From Eisenbergiella porci (GTDB lineage: Bacteria > Bacillota > Clostridia > Lachnospirales > Lachnospiraceae): a DNA stretch of 64,000 nt. The notes beneath the pieces were generated by a model. It saw only the letters and a list, made by a program, of their open reading frames with translations, did no database searches and was not told where the DNA came from. Positions within the stretch are counted from its first letter, which is position 1; every line of letters begins with the position of its first letter. Below, piece by piece: positions 7,662 to 16,713 of the stretch. Both the position numbers and the translations under genes were made by a program. Location of the stretch: contig NZ_VUMI01000019.1 of assembly GCF_009696275.1 (NCBI RefSeq), positions 1-64,000 of the forward strand. The letters run 5' to 3'.

Positions 7662-9652
7662 ACCTGAAGAAAATATTGCAGGCTCCTATGCGGAGACGAC
7701 AGACTTTAAAATATGAAAACAGAATCGTGAGTCAGACGGTTGCCTATCATGACTGGATTCTGAAAAAGGAACAGCAGGAAAGGGAAGGCTCTGTCCTGCT
7801 CGGGCAGGAGCTTTCCATGGAATATATCGCCTACAGCGGCTGCGGGGAAAAGTTTTCCTTAAAGGAGGTTGAGGCGGACATTGCGGTGTTCTATGGGGAC
7901 GGCGGAAAACCGGAGAAGGAAGAAATGGCCCTTCTTGCAGATTATTTTGCCAGACATCCAAAGGCGCTGCTGGTTTATGCGGACGAGGATGAAATCGACA
8001 GCGCTTCAGGAGAACCCAGGCGCCGGAATCCATGGCTGAAGCCGGACTGGTCCCCGGATACGTTGATTTCCTATTTTTATTTTGGGAACCTCTTTGCGGT
8101 GAGGACCAAAAGCCTTCAGGATATCCCGTGGCTGGGCTCCGGGGATTTCAGAAGCAATCTGTATGATTTCTGTTTGAAGGCGGTGGAAAAGGCGGGGGAG
8201 GCCTGCCATTTTGACAGCGTGCTTTTCCATAATACAAGCCCCATCCGTCCTTTCGGTATGGAAGAAAAATATGAAGAGCTCAAAAGCGCGGCATACATAA
8301 GACGGGGATGGCCCCTGAAGGCGGAAGGCATGGTTTCCATCGTGATTCCCTCCAAGGACAATCCGGGCGTCCTGTCCACATGTATCCATTCCGTGATGGA
8401 AGCCAGCACCTACCGTAATTTTGAAATCATCGTCGTAGATAACGGCAGCAGTGAAAAGAACCGGAGGCGCATTGAACTCATGCTGTCCTTGATGACGCCG
8501 GAGTGCCGGTTCCGTTATGTGTATGAGCCGATGGAATTTAATTTTTCCGCCATGTGCAACAAAGGCGTGGGGCTGGCGCGCGGCGAATATGTAATGCTTT
8601 TGAATGATGATATAGAAATTATCCAGGAAGACTGGCTGGAAAAAATGATGCGTAAGGCCGTGCTTCCCCATGTGGGTGCGGTAGGTGTGAAGCTTTTCTA
8701 TCCGGGCAGCCATACCATCCAGCATGCCGGGATCACAAATATCCGTCTGGGCCCGGCCCATAAGCTGCAGTTTCGGGATGACAGGACGGATTATTATTTC
8801 CTCAGGAACCGCCTGGCCTTTGATGTGCTGGGCGTGACCGGGGCCTGCCTGCTTGTGAAAAAAAGTATTTATGAGGAGGCCGGAGGTCTGTCCGAGGCGC
8901 TGCGAGTGGCCTTTAATGATGTGGAATTCTGCTATCATGTCTATGAGATGGGCTATTATAATGTGATCTGTAATGATGTGGCGCTTTATCATCATGAGTC
9001 CTTAAGCCGGGGCATGGACGACAGCGTGGAGAAGCTGAAACGCCTCCATCAGGAGCTGAATATGCTTTATGAGCTGCATCCGGATATTTACGGACGGGAT
9101 CCTTTTTACCACAGATATCTGGTGAAGGATGTGTTGGATCAGGAATTTTACGCCGGAAACAGATATGAGTATACGGATCGGCTGGATACCGTGGAGCCTG
9201 AAAGCCTGCGGGATGGTTTACGTCCAGAGTGGTGCAATGAGGTGCTGCGCATGGGGATTGAATTTGCCGGTGATCTGTGTAAGTGGGAAACCGGCCGCAG
9301 CGGCGGCGGAAATTATTTTATCCAGGGCTGGTGCTATGCGCTTCAGGTGGACAACAGCCAGTATCGTTTTAACCTTCTGTTAAAGCCGGTGGATCGGGGC
9401 GACGGTCCGTCGGCGGAGAATGGCGGGGAGGAAGGCGCTGTGTGGAAGCTGCCTGTCAGCAGGCAGTACAGGCCGGATATCCAGGAAAATCTGGGCCATC
9501 TGCAGATGGTGGCGCTTACGGGCGTGTGCCTGCAGTTTGGAAGAGAGGCGCTGCCTGAAGGGGAATACCGCATCGGTTTCCTCTGGGAGGACTGCTGTTC
9601 CAGGCAGAAGCTGTATCAGTGGACGGCGGAAACCATGGAGATCGTACACTGA
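7658..9652 (+). CDS. Family 2 glycosyltransferase, large, with degenerate N-terminal half-domain
   Basis: Adds a sugar to the growing polysaccharide. The 664-residue protein has a complete GT2 domain starting near residue 225 (MVSIVIPSKDNPGVL, LLNDDIEI, and GLSEALRVAFNDVEFCYHV). The region before it (about 85-180) retains only the second half of a GT-A fold, including YADEDEID and WLKPDWSPDTLISY, with no nucleotide-binding start, so it is probably structural. TTG at 7658 was chosen because AAAGGAGG lies 8 nt upstream and it forms a TTGA overlap with the preceding stop. Donor and linkage cannot be read from sequence. Confidence 0.85.
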   Translation: MNLKKILQAPMRRRQTLKYENRIVSQTVAYHDWILKKEQQEREGSVLLGQELSMEYIAYSGCGEKFSLKEVEADIAVFYGDGGKPEKEEMALLADYFARHPKALLVYADEDEIDSASGEPRRRNPWLKPDWSPDTLISYFYFGNLFAVRTKSLQDIPWLGSGDFRSNLYDFCLKAVEKAGEACHFDSVLFHNTSPIRPFGMEEKYEELKSAAYIRRGWPLKAEGMVSIVIPSKDNPGVLSTCIHSVMEASTYRNFEIIVVDNGSSEKNRRRIELMLSLMTPECRFRYVYEPMEFNFSAMCNKGVGLARGEYVMLLNDDIEIIQEDWLEKMMRKAVLPHVGAVGVKLFYPGSHTIQHAGITNIRLGPAHKLQFRDDRTDYYFLRNRLAFDVLGVTGACLLVKKSIYEEAGGLSEALRVAFNDVEFCYHVYEMGYYNVICNDVALYHHESLSRGMDDSVEKLKRLHQELNMLYELHPDIYGRDPFYHRYLVKDVLDQEFYAGNRYEYTDRLDTVEPESLRDGLRPEWCNEVLRMGIEFAGDLCKWETGRSGGGNYFIQGWCYALQVDNSQYRFNLLLKPVDRGDGPSAENGGEEGAVWKLPVSRQYRPDIQENLGHLQMVALTGVCLQFGREALPEGEYRIGFLWEDCCSRQKLYQWTAETMEIVH

Positions 9653-9748
9653 GCGGCAGCTGTGAGAATGCCGGCCGGCGGCCGTCTGGCTGTATGAAAA
9701 GGAAGGCGGCCGGCCGCGGCGTACTTTGAGAGGAGCAGGACAATTCGT

Positions 9749-11746
9749 ATGGATCAGAAGAAAGAAAAGAACGGCGGACAGGAATCGGTCGTGCCGGAAA
9801 AGGATTATAAAGAGGCTTACGAGCAGGAGCATTATAAAAGCACCTATCTTGCGGGCCGTGTGGCGGAGCTGGAGGATCAGGTGGATGACCTGCAGTTCAA
9901 GCTGGACAGAATTAAGAACAACCCTGTGTGGAAGGCGAGCACCCCTCTGCGTAAATGTATGCATTTTGCCATCCGTCAGGTGGACCGTGTGAAAAACTGC
10001 GGCAGCATCGGCGGTGTTGTGACGAAGATGAAGTATAAGGCCAATGAACGCAGGGCCATGAAGCATTACGGTACGGAGAGCTTTCCTTCGGAGGAGGAAA
10101 GGAAGCGGCAGGAGGAAACCGTTTTTCCCAATATGGTGAAAATCAGTATCCTGACCCCCCTTTGGAATACGCCGGAAAATTTCCTGCGGGACATGATCGG
10201 CTCCGTGCAGAAGCAGACCTATGGGAACTGGGAGCTGTGCCTGGCGGACGGCTCGGATGATGCCCATGCTTACGTGGGAGAAATCTGCAGAAAGCTGGCT
10301 GAGGAGGATGAACGCATCCACTACAGGAAGCTGGAAAAAAACGAAGGCATTGCAGGAAATACCAACCAATGCCTGACAATGGCCACGGGAGAATATATCG
10401 GCCTATTTGATCATGACGATATGCTGCATCCCTGTGTGCTTTTTGAATATGTAAAGGCAATCAATGAGAAAAATGCGGATTACGTTTACTGTGATGAAGC
10501 CACCTTTAAAAACGGCGACATCAACCAGATGATTACCATGCATTTTAAACCGGACTACGCTATCGACAACCTGCGGGCCAATAATTATATCTGCCATTTC
10601 AGCGTTTTTTCCAGAAAGCTTCTGGACGGGACCGAGCTGTTCCGCACGAAATTCGACGGCAGCCAGGATCATGATATGATTCTGCGGCTTACGGATAAGG
10701 CGGAGCATGTGGTGCATGTGCCAAAGCTTTTGTATTACTGGAGACTGCACGCAGGCAGCGTTGCCTCGGGAATCGAAGCCAAGCCCTACGCCATTGAATC
10801 GGCAAGGGGTGCGGTGGCGGATCATCTGAGAAAGCATGGTTTTGAGCATTTTACCATCACAAGCACCAGGGCCTTTGAGACCATTTTCAAGATCACCTAT
10901 GAAATCATCGGGGATCCGAAAATATCTATTATCATCCCCAATAAGGATCATGTGGAGGATCTGCGCAGATGCGTTACTTCTATTATAGAGAAGTCCACCT
11001 ATGACAATTACGAAATCGTCATTGTGGAAAATAACAGCGAGACAAAGGAAATCTTCTCCTATTATGAGGAGCTAAAGAACAATCCTTCCATAAAAATAGT
11101 AACCTTCAAGGGGGCCTTTAATTACTCTGCCGTGAATAATTTTGGAGTGGGCGCGGCCACGGGAGATTACGTCCTGCTTCTGAATAACGATACGCAGGTC
11201 ATAACCGTAAACTGGCTGGAGGAACTGCTTATGTACGCACAGCGTGAGGATGTGGGCGCTGTGGGCGGAAAGCTGTATTACGCGGATAAGACCATCCAGC
11301 ACGCCGGCGTGGTAATCGGCCTTGGCGCCCACCGGACGGCGGGGCATACACATTACCGTCAGAAACGGGAAAACCTGGGGTATATGGGAAGGCTTTGCTA
11401 TGCGCAGGATGTTTCCGCGGTAACCGGGGCCTGCCTTATGGTGAAAAAAAAGCTGTATGAAGAGGCCGGCGGCCTGGACGAAGGCTTTGCCGTTTCTCTT
11501 AACGACGTGGATTTCTGCCTGAAGCTGCGGCAGTTGGGCTATTTGAACGTATTTACCCCTTTTGCGGAGCTGTATCATTATGAATCCGTGTCCAGGGGAC
11601 TGGATACGGACGGGGAAAAGGCGGCGCGCTATAATGAGGAATCCGCCCGTTTCCGGGAAAAGTGGAAGGTGCAGCTGGAGGCGGGGGATCCCTATTACAA
11701 CCCGAATTTTACGCTGGATAAAAGTGACTTTTCTTTACGGGTATAA
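9749..11746 (+). CDS. Double-domain family 2 glycosyltransferase with N-terminal coiled coil
   Basis: The 665-residue protein contains two GT2 catalytic domains: one from about residue 130 (KISILTPLWNTPENFL, then GLFDHDDML) and one from about 390 (PKISIIIPNKDHVEDL, then LLNNDTQVI, and DEGFAVSLNDVDFCLKL). Both keep the nucleotide-binding start and the acidic motif, so it could add two linkages, as chain-elongating polymerases do. Residues 30-65 (VAELEDQVDDLQFKLDRI) are predicted coiled coil and may position it against partners. Start 9749 is preceded by GAGGAGCAGGA. The 96-bp gap before it is GC-rich with a short self-complementary run (cores 9672-9679 and 9709-9716). Confidence 0.88.
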   Translation: MDQKKEKNGGQESVVPEKDYKEAYEQEHYKSTYLAGRVAELEDQVDDLQFKLDRIKNNPVWKASTPLRKCMHFAIRQVDRVKNCGSIGGVVTKMKYKANERRAMKHYGTESFPSEEERKRQEETVFPNMVKISILTPLWNTPENFLRDMIGSVQKQTYGNWELCLADGSDDAHAYVGEICRKLAEEDERIHYRKLEKNEGIAGNTNQCLTMATGEYIGLFDHDDMLHPCVLFEYVKAINEKNADYVYCDEATFKNGDINQMITMHFKPDYAIDNLRANNYICHFSVFSRKLLDGTELFRTKFDGSQDHDMILRLTDKAEHVVHVPKLLYYWRLHAGSVASGIEAKPYAIESARGAVADHLRKHGFEHFTITSTRAFETIFKITYEIIGDPKISIIIPNKDHVEDLRRCVTSIIEKSTYDNYEIVIVENNSETKEIFSYYEELKNNPSIKIVTFKGAFNYSAVNNFGVGAATGDYVLLLNNDTQVITVNWLEELLMYAQREDVGAVGGKLYYADKTIQHAGVVIGLGAHRTAGHTHYRQKRENLGYMGRLCYAQDVSAVTGACLMVKKKLYEEAGGLDEGFAVSLNDVDFCLKLRQLGYLNVFTPFAELYHYESVSRGLDTDGEKAARYNEESARFREKWKVQLEAGDPYYNPNFTLDKSDFSLRV

Positions 11747-11873
11747 AAAAATGTAGTATACTGAACAAGGACAGTATGACTTCTTCAACGATTGAGATCA
11801 GAGATAACCGCCCGGCGGGGCGGCACATTTGCTGCACAGGCCCGCGGAAGCGGAAGAAAAGGAGGAGAAACAC

Positions 11874-13601
11874 ATGGGATATATGGAGGAATACAAATTC
11901 TGGCTGGAAGCTCCCTATTTTGACCCGAAGACAAAAGAGGAACTGAAGGGAATCGAAGGAAACGAAGCGGAGATCGAGGACCGGTTTTATAAGGAACTGG
12001 AATTCGGCACCGGCGGCCTGCGCGGCGTAATCGGCGCGGGAACCAACCGCATGAACATTTATACGGTAAGAAAGGCCACACAGGGCCTGGCAAACTATAT
12101 TTTAAAGCAGGGCGGAGAGAAAAAGGGCGTGGCAATTGCCTATGACTCCCGTTTCATGTCCCCTGAATTTGCGGACGAGGCGGCTCTGTGCCTGGCGGCT
12201 AACGGCATTAAGGCCTATGTTTTTGATGAATTACGGCCCACACCGGAGCTTTCCTTTGCGCTGCGCACCCTGGGCTGTATTTCCGGAATCGTGGTAACGG
12301 CAAGCCATAACCCGCCGGAATATAACGGCTATAAGGTATACTGGGAGGACGGCGCCCAGGTGACCGCGCCCAAGGATAAGGAAATCATCGATGAGGTGAA
12401 GGCGGTTACCGATTATGCCGATGTGAAGACCATGGATAAGGATGCCGCCGCGGCAGCAGGGCTTTACCAGGTAATCGGCTCCGAAATCGACGATGCTTAT
12501 ATGGTAGAGCTGAAAAAACAGATCATCCATCCCGAAGTGATTCAGGAAATGGCTGACGATATCAAGATTGTATACACACCCTTCCACGGCACGGGCAACA
12601 AGCCGGTCAGAAGAGTGCTTTCCGAGCTGGGCTTCAAGCATGTGTATGTGGTTCCGGAGCAGGAGCTGCCTGATCCCGAATTTACCACGCTGGATTATCC
12701 CAATCCGGAAGATCCCAAGGCATTTACGCTGGCGCTTAAGCTTGCTAAGGAAAAAAATGCGGATATCGTGATGGCAACCGATCCGGATGCCGACCGTCTG
12801 GGCATTTATGCGCTGGATACAAAGAGCGGTGAATATGTGCCGTTTACAGGAAACATGTCCGGCATGCTCATTGCGGAATACATCCTGAGGGAACGCACCG
12901 CCACAGGGACCATGCCCGTCAACCCGGCCATGGTGAAAACCATCGTTACCACCAATATGGCAGACCCCATTGCGGCGGATTACAACGTAAAATTGATTGA
13001 AGTTCTCACAGGATTTAAATTCATCGGGGAACAGATCAAGCTGTTTGAGCAGACCGGATCCAACAACTACGTATTCGGCCTGGAGGAAAGCTACGGCTGC
13101 CTGGCAGGAACCCACGCGAGAGACAAGGATGCCGTTGTGGCGGTTATGTGTCTGTGTGAGGTTGCCGCATGGTGCAAAAAGCATGGCCTGACACTGTGGG
13201 ATCAGATGCTTGCCCTCTATGAAAAATACGGATATTTTAAAGAGGATCTGTACACCATTACCTTAAAGGGCATCGACGGCTCCAGGCAGATCGGGGAAAT
13301 GATGGATAAGCTGAGAAAGAATCCTCCCGCCCGTTTTGGAGAGCTGGAGGTGGTAAATGTCCGCGATTACGAGACAGGAATTACCAGGGAGCTGGCAACC
13401 GGGAAAGAAACCCCTACGGGACTGCCCAAGTCCAATGTCCTGTATTTTGACCTGACCAACGATTCCTGGTGCTGTGCAAGACCTTCCGGAACCGAACCCA
13501 AGATCAAATTCTACATGGGCGTTAAGGGAACCAGCCTGGAGGATGCGAAGGCTAAGAACGAAAAGCTGACGGAAGAACTGAAGGCAGTGATCGAAGCATA
13601 A
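11874..13601 (+). CDS. Phosphoglucomutase / phosphomannomutase
   Basis: Interconverts glucose-6-phosphate and glucose-1-phosphate (or the mannose phosphates). The 575-residue product is the long alpha-D-phosphohexomutase form found in Firmicutes: phosphoserine loop TASHNPPEYNGYK, metal-binding loop DPDADRLG, sugar-binding GLEESYG and phosphate-binding RPSGTEPK. Start 11874 is preceded by AAAAGGAGGAGAAACAC; the open frame continues upstream to 11829 without family homology. Within the polysaccharide cluster it most simply feeds glucose-1-phosphate to RfbA. Confidence 0.93.
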   Translation: MGYMEEYKFWLEAPYFDPKTKEELKGIEGNEAEIEDRFYKELEFGTGGLRGVIGAGTNRMNIYTVRKATQGLANYILKQGGEKKGVAIAYDSRFMSPEFADEAALCLAANGIKAYVFDELRPTPELSFALRTLGCISGIVVTASHNPPEYNGYKVYWEDGAQVTAPKDKEIIDEVKAVTDYADVKTMDKDAAAAAGLYQVIGSEIDDAYMVELKKQIIHPEVIQEMADDIKIVYTPFHGTGNKPVRRVLSELGFKHVYVVPEQELPDPEFTTLDYPNPEDPKAFTLALKLAKEKNADIVMATDPDADRLGIYALDTKSGEYVPFTGNMSGMLIAEYILRERTATGTMPVNPAMVKTIVTTNMADPIAADYNVKLIEVLTGFKFIGEQIKLFEQTGSNNYVFGLEESYGCLAGTHARDKDAVVAVMCLCEVAAWCKKHGLTLWDQMLALYEKYGYFKEDLYTITLKGIDGSRQIGEMMDKLRKNPPARFGELEVVNVRDYETGITRELATGKETPTGLPKSNVLYFDLTNDSWCCARPSGTEPKIKFYMGVKGTSLEDAKAKNEKLTEELKAVIEA

Positions 13602-13796
13602 AGCAAGGGAAGCTGCAGGGACGTTATTATGCTGCGTGTACGGACTGCGCAGTGTATGCGCAGTACCCTGACGGAAGCTTATTTTTACAGTAATGAATAT
13701 CACGGCGCAGAAAGCCGGCAGGTATCGGTGCCCATCCGTTCTTTTTCGGGTGGACACCGCTTCTTGCACTTTAGAGTTTAAAAACAGGAGAGTTGC

Positions 13797-15152
13797 ATGG
13801 GACATATTCTGAACCTGTCCAATTTCACAAAGGCATTCCGTTATCTGAAAAAAAACGGCTTGGGCGCGGCATTTTCTGCCGTGGAAGAACGTATTTTACA
13901 GGAGCGTTCCCTGGCGGAAGAGGCCGGAGGCAATGGTACGGGCAGCCGGTACCAGCCGCCCTCTGAGACAGAACTGGATGCCCAGCGCAGACGCAGCTGG
14001 CCTGAACCGGTGCTCTTCAGCATTGCGGTGCCGGCTTATGAAACCGATCCTGTTTACCTGAAGGAGCTTTTGGATTCTCTTCAGGAACAGACCTACCCCT
14101 GCTGGGAGCTCATCCTGGCGGATGCGGGCACGGGAGACAGTGTCAGAAAAGCGGCCGAAGCCAGGGCTGATGAGAGAATCCGCTACATCAGGCTGGCCTC
14201 GAATGATGGAATTGCCGGAAATACCAATGCGGCGATAGAACTGGCACAGGGAGCCTATATCGGCCTTCTTGACCATGACGATATTCTCACCCGGGACGCT
14301 CTTTACGAAATGGCCTGCGCCCTGGAAAAACAGGAACAAAACGGAATACATCCCGTATTTTTGTATTCCGATGAAGATAAATGTGACGGCGAAGCGCAGA
14401 ATACCTACGAGCCCCACAGAAAAACGGACTTTAACCTGGATTTGCTGCTGTCTAATAATTATATCTGTCATTTCCTGGTGATGGACGCTGCGGTTATGAA
14501 ACGTCTGCGTCTGCGCACCGGATTTGACGGCGCACAGGATTATGATCTGGTGCTTCGCGCGGCGGGACAGGTTCTTGAAGGAACGCCCGAGGAAGCCTAT
14601 GTCCATATCCCAAAGATCCTCTACCACTGGCGCTGCCACCGTAATTCCACGGCCTCCAATCCTGCCAGCAAGACCTATGCCTATGAAGCGGGGAGGAGAG
14701 CCCTTGAGGATTTTGGCAGGGAACACGGCTGGAAAGTGCAGGCGGAAGATACCAGGCACCTGGGCTTTTACCGCCTGGAGTTTATGCCGGATGCGCTCAG
14801 CCAGCGCAGTGATCTGGGCGCTGTAGCCGGCCCCCTTCCTTCCAGGAATGGCCGTCTGGTGAGCGGAATATACGACGAATCGCCCGATTCTACTGTGACC
14901 ATGCGCTATGACGGCCTTAAACGCCGCTTCAGCGGGTACATGCACCGGGCGGTCCTCACTCAGGATGTGGAGGCCGCAGACATCCGCACCATGCAGGTCC
15001 GGCCTGAATTCAGGAAGGATTTGGATCTGGCCCTGCAGGAAATACGCGCCGGCGCCGATCCGGTCAGGACAAGCATTGCCTTTTGCCTGACCTTAAGAAA
15101 ACGAGGCTTCCGCATTCTGTGGGATCCGGACAGGAAAGAGGAAATCCATTGA
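13797..15152 (+). CDS. Family 2 glycosyltransferase
   Basis: A 451-residue cytoplasmic GT2 with a short basic N-terminal region (LSNFTKAFRYLKKNGLGAAF) and a GT-A domain from about residue 80: VLFSIAVPAYETDPVYLKEL, GIAGNTNAAIELAQGAYIGL, LDHDD, and YSDEDKCDG with KTDFNLDLLLSNNYICH. This is the same family as the first domain of the 9749 protein. The preceding 195-bp gap has no T-run terminator but does contain a perfect 8-bp hairpin at 13644-13664. Its stop overlaps the TTG start of the next GT. The acceptor and donor are unknown. Confidence 0.85.
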   Translation: MGHILNLSNFTKAFRYLKKNGLGAAFSAVEERILQERSLAEEAGGNGTGSRYQPPSETELDAQRRRSWPEPVLFSIAVPAYETDPVYLKELLDSLQEQTYPCWELILADAGTGDSVRKAAEARADERIRYIRLASNDGIAGNTNAAIELAQGAYIGLLDHDDILTRDALYEMACALEKQEQNGIHPVFLYSDEDKCDGEAQNTYEPHRKTDFNLDLLLSNNYICHFLVMDAAVMKRLRLRTGFDGAQDYDLVLRAAGQVLEGTPEEAYVHIPKILYHWRCHRNSTASNPASKTYAYEAGRRALEDFGREHGWKVQAEDTRHLGFYRLEFMPDALSQRSDLGAVAGPLPSRNGRLVSGIYDESPDSTVTMRYDGLKRRFSGYMHRAVLTQDVEAADIRTMQVRPEFRKDLDLALQEIRAGADPVRTSIAFCLTLRKRGFRILWDPDRKEEIH

Positions 15153-16120
15153 AAACAACCGTAGTTATCCCCAATTATAACGGCATACAATATCTGGAAA
15201 ACTGCCTCCGCTCCCTGGAACACTGCTTCCCGGAGCGCGGCGGACCCACATTTGCAGTCATTATCGTTGATAACGGTTCCGACGACGGCAGCGCGGAAAT
15301 GGCGGAACGTCTTTTTCCCTGGGTACGACTTATCCGTTTTCCGGAAAACAGAGGCTTTGTGGAGGCTGTAAACGAGGGAATCCGACAGTCGGCAACTCCT
15401 TATGTCTTCCTGCTGAACAATGACACTACCGTGGATCCCAGCTGCATCCGCAGGCTGGAACGCCGTATGGACAGCGATCCTGCCCTTTTTTCCGTCGCAA
15501 CCAAAATGCTTTCCATGGCACAGCCGGACGTCATGGACGGCGCCGGGGATCTTTACAGCGCCCTTGGCTGGGCCTATGCAATAGGAAAGGGACGGCCGTC
15601 CGCCGACTACAACGCTCCCGTGCCCGTATTTTCCGCATGTGCAGGCGCCGCCCTCTACCGCAGGGAATACCTGGAAAAAACCGGGCTGCTGGACGAAATC
15701 CACTTTGCCTACCTGGAGGATGTGGATCTTGGCTACCGCGCCCGAATCCTGGGCTACAAAAATTGTTACGAACCCACTGCCAGGGTGTACCATGCCGGCA
15801 GCGCCACCACTGGTTCCCGCTACAACCCTTTTAAAATTGCCCACTCCTCCAGGAATAACATATACCTCATTTACAAAAACATGCCGTTCTTCCAGTTATT
15901 GCTGAACCTCCCCTTCCTGGCCGCAGGATTTTTCATGAAAATCCTCTTCTTCTGCGCCAAAGGCTATGGAGGCGTATACCTTAAGGGCATGGGCCAGGGC
16001 TTCAGGCTTTGCGCAACGCCCGAAGCCCGCGCCCGAAAAGTCCGTTTCAAACCCGCCAATTTCGGGCACTATATAACCATACAGCTGGAACTCTGGCTCA
16101 ATATGTTCCGCCGTATATAA
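15149..16120 (+). CDS. Family 2 glycosyltransferase, rhamnosyltransferase-like
   Basis: The 323-residue protein begins MKTTVVIPNYNGIQYLENCL and has VIIVDNGSDDGS, FPENRGFVEAVNEG, LLNNDTTVD and HFAYLEDVDLGYRARILGY, a compact GT2 of the rhamnosyltransferase/WbbL type. A hydrophobic stretch near residues 250-275 suggests membrane association. I chose TTG 15149 (TTGA overlap with the previous stop, AGAGGAAA upstream) because the motif begins there; an upstream frame from 15083 runs through the previous gene. Codons are noticeably rich in C at the third position compared with the genes after 16714. It is the last gene before the long palindrome. Confidence 0.83.
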   Translation: MKTTVVIPNYNGIQYLENCLRSLEHCFPERGGPTFAVIIVDNGSDDGSAEMAERLFPWVRLIRFPENRGFVEAVNEGIRQSATPYVFLLNNDTTVDPSCIRRLERRMDSDPALFSVATKMLSMAQPDVMDGAGDLYSALGWAYAIGKGRPSADYNAPVPVFSACAGAALYRREYLEKTGLLDEIHFAYLEDVDLGYRARILGYKNCYEPTARVYHAGSATTGSRYNPFKIAHSSRNNIYLIYKNMPFFQLLLNLPFLAAGFFMKILFFCAKGYGGVYLKGMGQGFRLCATPEARARKVRFKPANFGHYITIQLELWLNMFRRI

Positions 16121-16282
16121 GCCACCGGCCTGTCAAGCATTCAAACCGCCGGAAAAATTAAAAAAAATATTTATTTTTAAAACTTTCAGACAACCAATTA
16201 CATCTTAATATAAGACATACCTTAGCTCCCCTCAATTTGCCCCGGCAATGTCCTCATAACCGGCTTTCGAAAGCTTTCCGAC

Positions 16283-16616
16283 GTTATGTCTGTGGTACGT
16301 CAGCTATCGCTGCCCGGTCTGGGTCCGCTTCGGGTGGGAAGGGTCGTGGGTGAGGGGGATTTTCAAATGCCTGGGAAGCCTTGGAGCTGTTTCTTAAAGC
16401 CTGAAACGGCAGCTTAACCTGCCATACGGCAGCTGTCTGAGGAGCGCCAGCGATGAGTTCCTGCCGTATCAAGGTCGTCCAAGCTGCCGTTTCAGGCTTT
16501 TAGAAACAGCCCAAGGCTGATATGGCAATTGAAAATTCCCCTCATCCACGACCCTTCCCACCCGAAGCGGACCCAGACCGGGCAACAATACCTAACGCAT
16601 GCGCCACAGACACAAC
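16283..16616. repeat. 334-bp imperfect palindrome (MITE-like or giant RNA hairpin)
   Basis: The 593-bp gap 16121-16713 is dominated by one inverted repeat. Ends GTTATGTCTGTGG (16283-16295) and CCACAGACACAAC (16604-16616) are near-perfect inverted copies. Positions 16311-16366 pair with 16529-16584 with only two G-U positions. Positions 16377-16415 pair with 16481-16518 with one bulge and one mismatch. An inner 8-bp stem joins 16425-16432 to 16461-16468. There is no long ORF and no clear target duplication. A perfect palindrome GCTTTCGAAAGC lies just outside at 16263-16274. It could be a non-autonomous transposable element, a structured RNA, or a transcription barrier. Confidence 0.85.
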
Positions 16617-16653
16617 ATCACTGTCGTAAAATGGCGATTAAGGAAAATTTAAG

Positions 16654-16682
16654 TTGTGCTTTTAAGATTATTATTGTACAAT
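16654..16682 (+). promoter_or_regulatory. Sigma-A-type promoter before the sugar-phosphate transferase
   Basis: TTGTGC (16654-16659), a 17-bp spacer and TACAAT (16677-16682) lie in AT-rich DNA just right of the long palindrome, with a start site expected near 16690 and a very short leader. It would make the 16714 gene the head of a separate transcript. Confidence 0.55.
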
Positions 16683-16713
16683 ACAATTTGTATATGGGGA
16701 AACAGGTGAAGCC

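Noticed and set aside
9670-9720. GC-rich GGCCGGCC-type hairpin before the double GT gene
   Set aside because: The best uninterrupted stem is 8 bp and there is no T-run, so it cannot be supported as a terminator or site.
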